A stretch of DNA of 64,000 nucleotides from Ensifer sp. IC3342 (GTDB taxonomy: Bacteria > Pseudomonadota > Alphaproteobacteria > Rhizobiales > Rhizobiaceae): positions 1,116,001 through 1,180,000 of the forward strand of contig NZ_JADYVE010000001.1 of the NCBI RefSeq assembly GCF_020193655.1. Reading direction: 5' to 3'. A program made the position numbers and the translations under genes. Below the pieces are notes generated by a model that saw nothing but the letters and a program-made list of their open reading frames with translations, made no database searches and had not been told where the DNA came from. Positions 44,716 through 53,492 of the stretch are shown piece by piece; position 1 is the first letter of the stretch; every line of letters starts with the position of its first letter.

Positions 44716-45924
44716 ATGACACTTTCCGGCAAGCGCATACTTCTCATCATTTCGGGCGGCATCGCCGCCTACAAGAGCCTCGACCTCATTCGTCGTCTGC
44801 GCGAGCGCGGCGCCGAGGTTCGGCCGGTGATGACGGCGGCTGCGCAGGAGTTCGTGACGCCGCTGGCCGTCGGCGCCCTTTCCGCCTCCCATGTCTTCAC
44901 TGACCTTTTCTCGCGCGAGGACGAGCAGGATGTCGGCCATATCCGGCTGGCACGCGAGTGCGATCTCGTCATCGTTGCTCCGGCGACCGCCGATCTGATG
45001 GCCAAGATGGCGAGCGGGCTTGCCAACGACCTCGCCTCGACCATCCTTCTCGCGACGGACCGACCCGTGTTGCTCGCTCCGGCAATGAACCCGAAAATGT
45101 GGGCGCATCCGGCGACGCGCCGCAACCGCAAAACCTTGAGCAGCGACGGCGTTCGTTTCGTCGGGCCCGCCGCGGGCGAAATGGCCGAAAGCGGAGAGGC
45201 CGGCGAAGGCCGGATGGCCGAGCCGCTCGAGATTGTCGCCGCCGTCGAGAAACTCTTGAATGGCGGACAAAAGCCCTTAGCGAGGCGAAAGGCGATCGTC
45301 ACCTCTGGACCGACGCATGAGCCGATCGATCCGGTGCGCTACATCGCCAACCGCTCTTCCGGCAAGCAAGGCCACGCGATTGCCGCGGCGCTCGCGAAAC
45401 TCGGAGCGGAGGTCACGCTTGTTTCCGGTCCGGTGACGATTCCCGATCCATCAGGCGTTCGCGTTATCCATGTCGAGCGCGCCGAGGAAATGCGCGATGC
45501 GGTGCTTGCGGCACTTCCGGCGGACGTGGCCGTCATGGTCGCGGCGGTTGCGGACTGGCGCGTTGCCTCGGCCGCCGGCAACAAGATCAAGAAGAAACCC
45601 GGCGAAGCCCCTCCCCCACTCCAGCTTGCGGAAAACCCCGATATCCTGAAGACGATCGGCCATCATCCCTCCCGGCCAACACTGGTGATCGGCTTTGCCG
45701 CAGAGACGGAAAACGTCACCGAGAACGGTCGCGCCAAGCTGGAACGGAAAGGCGCCGATTACATTCTCGCGAACGACGTCTCGCACGCGACCGGCATCAT
45801 GGGCGGCGATCGCAACCGGGTGAAGCTGATCGGTCGCAACGGCGTCGAAGATTGGCCGGATATGGACAAGGAAGACGTGGCGGCAAAGCTTGCCGCGCGT
45901 ATTGCCGACGCGCTTTCGCGATAG
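44716..45924 (+). CDS. coaBC: Bifunctional phosphopantothenoylcysteine decarboxylase/phosphopantothenate-cysteine ligase
   Basis: CoaBC makes 4'-phosphopantetheine in coenzyme A synthesis: the CoaB half joins cysteine, and the CoaC half decarboxylates with FMN. The 402-residue protein has the CoaC half with GGIAAYKSLDLIRRL, the catalytic His in VGHIRLARECD, APATADLMAKMASGLANDL and PAMNPKMW. The CoaB half has TSGPTHEPIDPVRYIANRSS, VAAVADWR and KIKKKPGE. The start is at MTLSGKRILL; the open frame extends 23 codons upstream into poor sequence. It is separated from ubiB by accessory genes and from dut by the iol region. Confidence 0.96.
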   Translation: MTLSGKRILLIISGGIAAYKSLDLIRRLRERGAEVRPVMTAAAQEFVTPLAVGALSASHVFTDLFSREDEQDVGHIRLARECDLVIVAPATADLMAKMASGLANDLASTILLATDRPVLLAPAMNPKMWAHPATRRNRKTLSSDGVRFVGPAAGEMAESGEAGEGRMAEPLEIVAAVEKLLNGGQKPLARRKAIVTSGPTHEPIDPVRYIANRSSGKQGHAIAAALAKLGAEVTLVSGPVTIPDPSGVRVIHVERAEEMRDAVLAALPADVAVMVAAVADWRVASAAGNKIKKKPGEAPPPLQLAENPDILKTIGHHPSRPTLVIGFAAETENVTENGRAKLERKGADYILANDVSHATGIMGGDRNRVKLIGRNGVEDWPDMDKEDVAAKLAARIADALSR

Positions 45925-45950
45925 TCCTTAATAGCCTGTCGCGAGATAAA

Positions 45951-46787
45951 CTACAGTTGCGCTACAGCGCCGCGTGGCGCCTCCGTTAGCGGCCCCTCCC
46001 GCACCTCGATCCCGGCGGTACCGAAAAGGCGCACGTCGATGCCATTTTCGCCGACAATGACAGCCGCACCGTCCGGGATCTCGACCCAGGCATTGTCGTC
46101 GTCGTTGAGCGGTTCGGAGACCAGACAGTAGCCGCCACTCGGCCCCATCGGCGCCGCATAGAGCGTCGGTGCCTTCCAGTCGGTGGCGTAGCGTATCGCG
46201 TAGAGATCCCGGCCATCGGACAAGGCGGCGGTGAAGCGGACGAGCGGCGAGCGACCGAGACGATCGGCAAGCCGCTCGACGAAGGCAAGCGCTTCGGCAA
46301 TCGCCCCGAGCGGATCGCGATCGAGGCCGAACTGCATGGCCAAGAGGAAGAGCAGCTCCGAGTCCGTCGTGCCGGTGCGCGCGGCATAGAGATCATTGTC
46401 GAGCATACTCTCCATTGGCCGGCGCAGATGCTCGAAATCGCCGATCTGGCCGTTATGCATGAAGGACCAGCGGCCGAAGACGAAGGGGTGGCAATTGTCG
46501 CGGCGCGTGCCGCCGCCGGTTGCCGCGCGGACGTGGGCTAGGAATAGCGGCGAGCGGATCTGCCGGGCGATGCTCTTGAGATTGCAGTCGGACCAGGCGG
46601 GAAGGATGTCGCGGTAGCGGCCCGGCTCCGGACGATCACCGTACCAGGCAATACCGAACCCATCGCCGTTGGTCGCGGTTTTGGCGCGCGTTGCACAATG
46701 GGACTGCTCGATCAGGGAGTGCGCCGGAGAGGTTACGAGTTCCTCGAGATAAAGCGGCTCTCCGCGATAGGCTGCCCAACGGCACAT
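45951..46787 (-). CDS. Class II glutamine amidotransferase (YafJ/EgtC-like)
   Basis: A 278-residue Ntn hydrolase that releases ammonia from glutamine or a gamma-glutamyl compound. Met1 is followed by the nucleophile Cys2 (MCRWAAYRGEP), then NGDGFGIAWYG near residue 40, LAHVRAATGG near 83, and CHPFVFGRWSFMHNGQIGDF near 98. No synthetase domain is attached, as in YafJ and EgtC. There are no ergothioneine genes nearby, so the substrate stays open. It faces coaBC tail to tail across 26 bp. Confidence 0.92.
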   Translation of the reverse strand: MCRWAAYRGEPLYLEELVTSPAHSLIEQSHCATRAKTATNGDGFGIAWYGDRPEPGRYRDILPAWSDCNLKSIARQIRSPLFLAHVRAATGGGTRRDNCHPFVFGRWSFMHNGQIGDFEHLRRPMESMLDNDLYAARTGTTDSELLFLLAMQFGLDRDPLGAIAEALAFVERLADRLGRSPLVRFTAALSDGRDLYAIRYATDWKAPTLYAAPMGPSGGYCLVSEPLNDDDNAWVEIPDGAAVIVGENGIDVRLFGTAGIEVREGPLTEAPRGAVAQL

Positions 46788-47040
46788 GCGTCCTTCACTC
46801 CGGCTTTTCGAGGCGATTCGTTAACCATCGTTACCGGATGTTCCAACGAAACATGGTAAAAATGCGTTAACAAATTAACCCCCTTCCCCGCTTCCTAGCG
46901 GATTCGCCGCACCGGAGCTGTTTCTCGCGGCACATTGTCGGCACCGGGAAGTTTTTCGAACAAATATTCCATATTGACAACATTCGCACATTTCATTTCA
47001 TTTCCACGAATGCAAGGGGCCTTTGCCCGGGAGGATTGAC
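46788..47040. other. Divergent intergenic region with the iolY promoter
   Basis: About 250 bp between the amidotransferase start and iolY. Besides the IolR-like site and -35 hexamer at 46957-46979 it is AT-rich with repeated TTAAC/GTTAAC words (46820-46880). I see no further feature. Confidence 0.5.
46957..46979 (+). promoter_or_regulatory. IolR-like operator abutting a -35 box before iolY
   Basis: CGAA-CAAATA-TTCC (46957-46970) matches GGAA-N6-TTCC at 7 of 8 positions. It is followed after ATA by TTGACA (46974-46979). The iolC upstream site has the same TTCCATATTGAC geometry. Confidence 0.6.
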
Positions 47041-48171
47041 ATGAGCGGCAAACGCAAACTGGGCGTCGGCCTAATCGGCACGGGTTTCATGGGCAAGGCC
47101 CACGCCCTTGGCTTCACGACTGCGGCGCGCGTATTCGATCTTCCCTTCGAACTGGATCTGGTTTCCGTCGCTGACGTGAGCGAAGAAAGCGCCGAAGGCG
47201 CGCGCGGGCGCCTCGGTTTCCGCAAGGCAACGGCGGACTGGCGCGAGTTGTTGACCGATCCGGACATCGACATCATCGACATCACCACGCCCAACCTTTT
47301 GCACAAGGAGATGGCGCTGGCCGCGATCGCCCATGGCAAGCACGTCTATTGCGAGAAGCCGCTGGCACCGACCGTCGGCGATTGCGCGGAAATGGTCGCC
47401 GCGGCCGAGAGCGCCGGCATCGTCACCCAGGTCGGCTTCAACTATCTCAAGAACCCGCTGATTTTCCTCGCCAAGGACATCATCGAAAGCGGCGAGATCG
47501 GCGAGATCCGCTCTATGCGCGGGATTCATGCCGAGGATTTCATGGCGGATGCCAACGTTCCTTGGGGCTGGCGGCTCGATCCGCGCAGCGGCGGCGGTGC
47601 GCTTGCTGATATCGGCAGCCACATCATCGCCTCAATGCGCCACCTCGTCGGACCAATCAGGTCCGTGCTCGCCGAGACGATCATCCAGATTCCGGAACGC
47701 CCGGTCTCGCGCGGCGCGGCCGAGACGCGCACCGTCGAAGTCGATGACATCACCCGTGCTTTTGTACGCTTCGAGAACGGCGCAACCGGCAGCTTCGAGG
47801 CAAGCTGGATCGCCACCGGCCGCAAGATGCAGCATGACTTCGAAATCTACGGATCGAAGGGCAGCATTGTCTTCACTCAGGAGCGGCTGAACGAAATCAA
47901 GGTCTACTATGCGGGCGACGACATCCGTAGTCGTGGCTTCCGCACGATCTGGGCCGGACCCGAGCACCCGCCCTACGGCGCGTTCTGCGTGGCGCCGGGC
48001 CACCAGATCGGCTTTAACGATCTGAAGGCGATCGAAGTCCACGAATTTCTTGAGGCGATCGCCAAGGGTGGCACGCCCGCAACCGATTTCCGCGAGGGCT
48101 ACGAGGTCCAAAAGGTGCTGTCGGCGACCTACCTGTCAGCACGGACGAACGAATGGGTCGAAATCGGCTGA
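47041..48171 (+). CDS. iolY: Gfo/Idh/MocA-family dehydrogenase, probable IolY
   Basis: A 376-residue NAD(P)-dependent sugar/cyclitol dehydrogenase: LGVGLIGTGFMGKAHALGF near residue 6, then HVYCEKPLAPTVGDC near 101 (the EKP motif), and GGGALADIGSHIIASMRHL near 183. In S. meliloti the gene beside iolR at this position is iolY, reported to be needed for scyllo- or chiro-inositol use rather than myo-inositol. This is recalled, not tested here. The start follows GGGAGG. An IolR-like operator sits in its promoter. Confidence 0.85.
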   Translation: MSGKRKLGVGLIGTGFMGKAHALGFTTAARVFDLPFELDLVSVADVSEESAEGARGRLGFRKATADWRELLTDPDIDIIDITTPNLLHKEMALAAIAHGKHVYCEKPLAPTVGDCAEMVAAAESAGIVTQVGFNYLKNPLIFLAKDIIESGEIGEIRSMRGIHAEDFMADANVPWGWRLDPRSGGGALADIGSHIIASMRHLVGPIRSVLAETIIQIPERPVSRGAAETRTVEVDDITRAFVRFENGATGSFEASWIATGRKMQHDFEIYGSKGSIVFTQERLNEIKVYYAGDDIRSRGFRTIWAGPEHPPYGAFCVAPGHQIGFNDLKAIEVHEFLEAIAKGGTPATDFREGYEVQKVLSATYLSARTNEWVEIG

Positions 48172-48202
48172 GGGTGTCGGTACTTGGGGAATGCTCGGGA
48201 AA

Positions 48203-48256
48203 ATGCCCCTCACGCTAACCACACCCCATAGGCAGGGAGAGGGGCCTTTGCGCCGG
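48203..48256. repeat. Degenerate RIME-like repeat between iolY and iolR
   Basis: CCCCTCACGCTAACCACACC...GGCAGGGAGAGGGGCC is one arm pair of the RIME palindrome seen at 53301 and 54400, with mismatches. Confidence 0.5.
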
Positions 48257-48324
48257 CGCTTTTCCGCGATTCTCCTTCGCCCCGCGGACGTGACCGAACC
48301 GCCCGAGGTAAAGAACGGAAAAAT

Positions 48325-48338
48325 GGAACATCCATTCT
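48325..48338 (+). promoter_or_regulatory. IolR-like operator before iolR
   Basis: GGAA-CATCCA-TTCT matches GGAA-N6-TTCC at 7 of 8 positions and lies about 64 bp before the iolR ATG, suggesting autoregulation. Confidence 0.5.
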
Positions 48339-48401
48339 ACCGCGACCGTAATCAATCGATTAGAATGAGGCAACGAAACAAGACGAGTCCGGAGATTCTG
48401 A

Positions 48402-49262
48402 ATGATGCCGACGCCCGAAACGACCACCGATGTCCCTCAGGATTTCGAGGCGCTGAAGGCCGTCATCCTCGAACGCAAGGCGCAACTGCCGAAGCGGCTG
48501 AAGCAGGTCGCCGCCTATTCGCTCGACAATCCGGACGAGATCGCCTTCGGCACGGCCGCGAGCATCGCCACGTCCGCCGATGTCCAGCCGTCGACGCTCG
48601 TGCGCTTCGCGCAGCATTTCGGTTTCGAAGGTTTTTCGAGCCTGCAGCAGATCTTTCGAGCGCGGCTCAGGGAACGCACTCCCGGATACGAAGAGCGGCT
48701 GAAAGCGCTGAGCCAGAACGAACACAGCAAGCTCGAAAGCGGGTCGATCTTCAACGGCTTCGTCGCCGCCGCCCATCGATCGCTGGATAATGTTGCCACA
48801 TCTGTCGACCCGGAGGCCTTCGAGCGCGCCGTCGACATCCTCGCCAAGGCCGACACGATCTATCTCATCGCCAAGCGCCGTTCCTACCCCATTTCCAGTT
48901 ACATGGCCTACGCCTTCGGCAAGCTGAAAGTGAAGTATCAGCATGTCGGGACGGCGGCCGGCATAGACGACGACATGCTGGCCATGGCGACGAAACAGGA
49001 TGCGGCCTTCGCGGTTAGCTTTTCGCCCTATGCCTCGGAAAGCGCCAGTCAGGCGCGATTCCTCGCCAGCCGCAAAGTGCCGGTCGTGTCGCTTACCGAT
49101 TCGGCTTTCTCGCCACTCGCCGAATCGTCGAAGGTCTGGTTCGAGCTGGTCGAGGCCGACCATGCCGGTTTCCGTTCGCTTTCCGCAAGCATGGCCTTTG
49201 CGATGGCACTGACGGTGGCGATCGCCGAAAAGCGGCAGCGAATGGCGGATGGCGGCGCTTGA
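48402..49262 (+). CDS. iolR: RpiR-family repressor IolR
   Basis: IolR represses inositol catabolic genes until an inositol catabolite is present. The 286-residue protein has the N-terminal RpiR HTH (PKRLKQVAAYSLDNPDEIAF, then ADVQPSTLVRFAQHFGFEGF, about residues 28-72). A SIS phosphosugar-binding domain follows (VDILAKADTIYLIAKRRSYP; VVSLTDSAFSPLAESSKVWF). Its position directly before iolC and after iolY fixes the name. The ATG at 48402 is used, though no clear SD is visible. Confidence 0.93.
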   Translation: MMPTPETTTDVPQDFEALKAVILERKAQLPKRLKQVAAYSLDNPDEIAFGTAASIATSADVQPSTLVRFAQHFGFEGFSSLQQIFRARLRERTPGYEERLKALSQNEHSKLESGSIFNGFVAAAHRSLDNVATSVDPEAFERAVDILAKADTIYLIAKRRSYPISSYMAYAFGKLKVKYQHVGTAAGIDDDMLAMATKQDAAFAVSFSPYASESASQARFLASRKVPVVSLTDSAFSPLAESSKVWFELVEADHAGFRSLSASMAFAMALTVAIAEKRQRMADGGA

Positions 49263-49263
49263 T

Positions 49264-49307
49264 AGAATGAAAATTCCATATTGACGAAACGGCGGAATTT
49301 ATGTTTC
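49264..49307 (+). promoter_or_regulatory. Tandem IolR-like operators and -35 box before iolC
   Basis: AGAA-TGAAAA-TTCC (49264-49277) and GGAA-TTTATG-TTTC (49294-49307) each match GGAA-N6-TTCC at 7 of 8 positions. They are exactly 30 bp apart, about three helical turns. TTGACG (49281-49286) lies between them with the same offset as at iolY. Confidence 0.6.
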
Positions 49308-49374
49308 ATAACCTCATCGCCCAGGACATAATCATAATTGTCGGCGCCGACGCGGCGCCCGCGGGGAGGAAGCA

Positions 49375-51327
49375 GTGAGCCAGAGTCCATCGCCCCAAAG
49401 CCCGTCGGCAAAGGGAGCCAAGCCCCTCGACCTCGTCACGATCGGCCGGGCCTCGGTCGATCTATATGGCCAGCAGATCGGCACACGGCTCGAGGACGTG
49501 GCAAGCTTTGCCAAATCGGTCGGCGGTTGCCCCTGCAACATCTCGGTCGGCACCGCGCGCCTCGGGCTGAAATCGGCGCTGCTGACGCGTGTCGGCGACG
49601 AGCAGATGGGCCGCTTCATCCGCGAGCAGTTGCAACGTGAGGGTGTCGAGACACGCGGCATCGTGACAGATCCCGAGCGGCTTACGGCGCTGGCGATCCT
49701 CGCCGTCGAAAACGACAAGTCCTTCCCGCTGCTCTTCTATCGCGACAACTGCGCCGATAACGCGCTCTGCGAGGACGATGTCGCGGAAGACTTCATCCGT
49801 TCCGCGCGCGCGGTCCTCGTTTCGGGGACGCATTTCTCTAAGCCGAATACCGATGCCGCCCAGCGCAAGGCGATTCGCATTGCCAAGGAGAGCGGCGCGA
49901 AGGTCGTCTTCGACATCGATTACCGCCCCAATCTCTGGGGTCTTGCCGGCCACGACGCGGGCGAAAGCCGTTATATCGCCTCCGACCGCGTCTCCGCCCA
50001 TCTGAAGACCGTTCTCGGCGACTGCGATCTGATCGTCGGCACCGAGGAAGAGGTTCTGATCGCGTCCGGCGAGAGCGATCTGCTCAAGGCGCTCAAAACC
50101 ATCCGCTCGCTGTCCAAAGCCACAATCGTGCTGAAGCGCGGGCCGATGGGCTGCATCGTCTATGACGGCCCGATCTCTGACAATCTCGAGGACGGCATCG
50201 TCGGCAAGGGGTTTCCGATCGAGGTCTACAACGTACTTGGCGCGGGTGACGCCTTCATGTCCGGCTTCCTGCGCGGGTGGCTGACCGGCGAACCGCATGC
50301 AACGTCGGCCACCTGGGCCAATGCCTGCGGCGCCTTCGCGGTGTCGCGCCTGCTCTGCGCGCCGGAAATCCCGACCTGGACCGAACTCAAATTCTTCCTC
50401 GAAAACGGCAGCAAGGAAAAGGCGCTCCGCAAGGACGAGGCGATCAATCACGTTCACTGGGCGACGACCCGCCGTCGCGACATCCCGCTTTTGATGGCGC
50501 TTGCCATCGATCACCGCAGCCAGCTGGAAGACATCGCGGAAGGCAAGCCGGAACTTCTGGCACGCATCCCGGCCTTCAAAGTCCTTGCGGTTAAGGCGGC
50601 TGCCCAGGTCTCCGCCGGCCGGCCCGGTTTCGGCATGCTGATCGACGACAAATATGGCCGCGACGCACTCTATGCCGCCGGCGCCTACCGCGATTTCTGG
50701 ATCGCCAAGCCGATCGAGCTTCCCGGCTCGCGTCCGCTGCAGTTCGAATTCAGCCAGGACCTCGGCAGCCGCCTCATCGACTGGCCGGTCGATCATTGCA
50801 TCAAGGTGCTGTCGTTCTTCCATCCCGATGATCCGGCCGAACTCAAGGCCGCGCAGATCGCCAAGCTTCGTTCCGCCTTCGAAGCGGCGCGCAAAGTCGG
50901 CCGCGAGATCTTGATCGAAATCATTGCCAGCAAGCACGGCACGCTCGACGATCTGACCGTTCCGCGGGCGCTCACCGAACTTTACGATGCCGGCTTGAAG
51001 CCCGATTGGTGGAAGCTGGAGCCACAGGCGAGCCGAGGAGCCTGGGCGGCGATCGATGCCGTGATCGAAACGCGCGACCCGCTCTGCCGCGGCGTCGTCC
51101 TGCTTGGCCTCGAGGCGCCCTACGAGGTGCTGAAGGACGGCTTTGCCGCCGCGCGCACGTCGAAGATGGTCAAGGGTTTTGCGGTCGGCCGGACGATCTT
51201 CGCCGACGCCAGCAAGGCCTGGCTCGCCGGCACCATGACCGACGAGCAGGCGGTCGCCGACATGGCGGCAAGGTTCAAGGCGCTGGTGGATCTCTGGCTG
51301 CAACTGGGTGAAACAAAGGCTGCATAG
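49375..51327 (+). CDS. iolC: 5-dehydro-2-deoxygluconokinase IolC fused to a DUF2090 domain
   Basis: IolC phosphorylates 5-dehydro-2-deoxygluconate in myo-inositol breakdown. Residues about 18-335 are a PfkB kinase (VGGCPCNISVGTARLGL; catalytic GAGDAFMSGF with Asp292). Residues about 350-650 are a DUF2090 domain related to class I aldolases (MALAIDHRSQLEDIAEGKPE). In rhizobia this fusion is usual, and the second half may handle the following aldolase (IolJ) step, which otherwise has no gene here. The start is GTG with GGGGAGGA upstream. The gene leads iolC-iolD-iolE-iolB. Confidence 0.94.
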   Translation: MSQSPSPQSPSAKGAKPLDLVTIGRASVDLYGQQIGTRLEDVASFAKSVGGCPCNISVGTARLGLKSALLTRVGDEQMGRFIREQLQREGVETRGIVTDPERLTALAILAVENDKSFPLLFYRDNCADNALCEDDVAEDFIRSARAVLVSGTHFSKPNTDAAQRKAIRIAKESGAKVVFDIDYRPNLWGLAGHDAGESRYIASDRVSAHLKTVLGDCDLIVGTEEEVLIASGESDLLKALKTIRSLSKATIVLKRGPMGCIVYDGPISDNLEDGIVGKGFPIEVYNVLGAGDAFMSGFLRGWLTGEPHATSATWANACGAFAVSRLLCAPEIPTWTELKFFLENGSKEKALRKDEAINHVHWATTRRRDIPLLMALAIDHRSQLEDIAEGKPELLARIPAFKVLAVKAAAQVSAGRPGFGMLIDDKYGRDALYAAGAYRDFWIAKPIELPGSRPLQFEFSQDLGSRLIDWPVDHCIKVLSFFHPDDPAELKAAQIAKLRSAFEAARKVGREILIEIIASKHGTLDDLTVPRALTELYDAGLKPDWWKLEPQASRGAWAAIDAVIETRDPLCRGVVLLGLEAPYEVLKDGFAAARTSKMVKGFAVGRTIFADASKAWLAGTMTDEQAVADMAARFKALVDLWLQLGETKAA

Positions 51328-51394
51328 GATCGCGCGGCGATAATGCAGCGGAAAGAGCGAAGCAAGCGCTTCGCTCACGAGGAGGAAACAGAAA

Positions 51395-53248
51395 ATGAGC
51401 CAGAAAACCGTGCGCCTCACCATGGCCCAGGCCGTGGCGCGGTTCCTGACCAAACAGATGACGATCATCGACGGTAAGCGCGTCCCGATCTTCGGCGGTG
51501 TCTTTGCGATCTTCGGCCACGGCAACGTCGCTGGCGTCGGCGAGGCGCTCTACTCCGTGCGGGAAACGTTGCCGACCTACCGCGCGCAGAACGAGCAGGG
51601 CATGGCGAATGCCGCGATCGCGTTTGCCAAGGCGAGCTTCCGCCGCCGCTTCATGGCCTGCACGACCTCGATCGGCCCGGGCGCGTTGAACATGGTCACC
51701 TCGGCGGCGCTCGCCCATGTCAACCGGCTGCCGGTTCTTCTTCTGCCCGGCGACGTCTTCGCCAATCGCCGGCCCGATCCGGTGCTGCAGCAGGCCGAAA
51801 GCTTCGGCGATGGCACGATCTCGGCGAATGACTGTTTCCGCCCGGTCTCGCGCTATTTCGACCGCATCACCCGGCCGGAGCAGATCATTCCGGCGCTGCG
51901 TCGGGCCATGCAGGTTCTGACCGACCCGGCTGATTGCGGTCCGGTCACACTCTCGCTCTGCCAGGACGTCCAGGCGGAAGCCTATGACTATCCGGAATCC
52001 TTCTTCGACGAGAAGGTATGGGTACCCCGGCGGATCGAGCCCGATCTCGACGAGTTGGCCGCGGCGATCGCGTTGCTCAAATCCGCCAGGAAACCGATGA
52101 TCATCGCCGGCGGCGGCGTGCTCTATTCGGAAGCAAGCGCGGAACTCGCGGACTTTGCCGAAAAGCACGGCATTCCCGTCGTAGAAACCCAGGCCGGCAA
52201 ATCCTCGCTGCCGCACTCCCACCCGCTCAACATGGGATCGGTCGGCGTCACCGGCACGTCCGCCTCCAACGCGCTCGCCGAGGAGGCCGATGTGGTCCTT
52301 GCCATCGGCTCGCGGCTCCAGGATTTCACCACCGGTTCCTGGGCGCTCTTCAAGAACGATGGGCTAAAGATCATCGGCCTCAACGTGCAACCCTTCGACG
52401 CCGGCAAGCACAATGCCCTGCCGCTGATTTCCGATGCGCGGGCCGGCCTCAATCGGATCTCCGGCGGGCTCGGCGGCTACAAGACCGACAGCGCCTGGAC
52501 GGAGAAGGCCAAGGCTGGCAAGTCCGGATGGCTGACCGCGGCGGACAAGGCGACGGCAACGACCAATGCGGCGCTTCCTTCAGACGCCCAGGTGATCGGC
52601 GCCGTCCAGCGTGGACGTGGCGGCAAGAAGACGACGCTCGTCTGTGCCGCCGGCGGGCTCCCTGGCGAACTGCATAAGCTGTGGCAGGCGGACGCGCCAG
52701 GCAGCTATCATATGGAATATGGCTTCTCGACCATGGGCTATGAAGTGGCCGGCGGCCTCGGCGTCAAGCTCGCCAAACCCGACAGCGACGTGGTCGTCAT
52801 GGTCGGCGACGGCAGCTACATGATGCTGAACTCCGAGATCGCCTCTTCGATCATGCTCGGCGCCAAGATCACGGTCGTGCTCCTCGACAATGCCGGCTAT
52901 GGCTGCATAAATCGGCTGCAGATGGCAACGGGCGGCGCCAACTTCAACAATCTGTTGAAGGACACGCATCACGTGACCCTGCCGGGCATCGATTTCGCCG
53001 CCCATGCCGGCGCCATGGGCGCTGTCACACGCAAGGTCGCCTCGATCCCCGAACTCGAAGCCGCGCTCGCCGAAACGGCGGAGGAACAGCGCACGACCGT
53101 CATCGTCATCGATACCGATCCGCTGATTACGACGGAAGCTGGTGGTCATTGGTGGGATGTCGCGGTTCCGGAGGTTTCGGATCGCGAGCAGGTGAAGACA
53201 GCCCGCGAGGGGTATGAGAAGGCGCTCCAATCGCAGCGCTTCGGCTGA
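51395..53248 (+). CDS. iolD: 3D-(3,5/4)-trihydroxycyclohexane-1,2-dione hydrolase IolD
   Basis: IolD opens the ring of trihydroxycyclohexanedione to 5-deoxyglucuronate using thiamine diphosphate. The 617-residue protein has the three ThDP-enzyme domains: PYR with the activating Glu in YRAQNEQGMANAA near residue 65, the central domain with KSSLPHSHPLNMGSVGVTGT, and PP with the cofactor motif GDGSYMMLNSEIASSIM near 470. The start follows GAGGAGGAAAC. It lies 67 bp after iolC. A RIME element separates it from iolE. Confidence 0.95.
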   Translation: MSQKTVRLTMAQAVARFLTKQMTIIDGKRVPIFGGVFAIFGHGNVAGVGEALYSVRETLPTYRAQNEQGMANAAIAFAKASFRRRFMACTTSIGPGALNMVTSAALAHVNRLPVLLLPGDVFANRRPDPVLQQAESFGDGTISANDCFRPVSRYFDRITRPEQIIPALRRAMQVLTDPADCGPVTLSLCQDVQAEAYDYPESFFDEKVWVPRRIEPDLDELAAAIALLKSARKPMIIAGGGVLYSEASAELADFAEKHGIPVVETQAGKSSLPHSHPLNMGSVGVTGTSASNALAEEADVVLAIGSRLQDFTTGSWALFKNDGLKIIGLNVQPFDAGKHNALPLISDARAGLNRISGGLGGYKTDSAWTEKAKAGKSGWLTAADKATATTNAALPSDAQVIGAVQRGRGGKKTTLVCAAGGLPGELHKLWQADAPGSYHMEYGFSTMGYEVAGGLGVKLAKPDSDVVVMVGDGSYMMLNSEIASSIMLGAKITVVLLDNAGYGCINRLQMATGGANFNNLLKDTHHVTLPGIDFAAHAGAMGAVTRKVASIPELEAALAETAEEQRTTVIVIDTDPLITTEAGGHWWDVAVPEVSDREQVKTAREGYEKALQSQRFG

Positions 53249-53300
53249 TCGCCACGAATGGCGCTCGCGTTTCCGCGCGGGCGCCGCTTTACGTCTAATG

Positions 53301-53410
53301 CCCCCTCACCCTAACCCTCTCCCCGCAGGCGGGGAGAGGGGACTTGAGGGACGCGGCATATCCCTTCTCCCCGCACGCGGGGAGAAGGTGGCGGCAGCCG
53401 GATGAGGGGC
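53301..53410. repeat. RIME-type mosaic element between iolD and iolE
   Basis: A 110-bp unit bounded by CCCCTCACCCT and GATGAGGGG, with two palindromes: CCCTCTCCCCGC/GGGGAGAGGG (53315-53340) and CCTTCTCCCCGC/GGGGAGAAGG (53363-53388). It matches the Rhizobium-specific intergenic mosaic element type. An inverted copy lies after iolE. Confidence 0.85.
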
Positions 53411-53492
53411 CTTGTCGCCCACATCCCTTCCCCACCGAACGAGAGACACGAAGCATCCGCTTCAATCAGACGACGAATAGAAAGTGAAAGAC

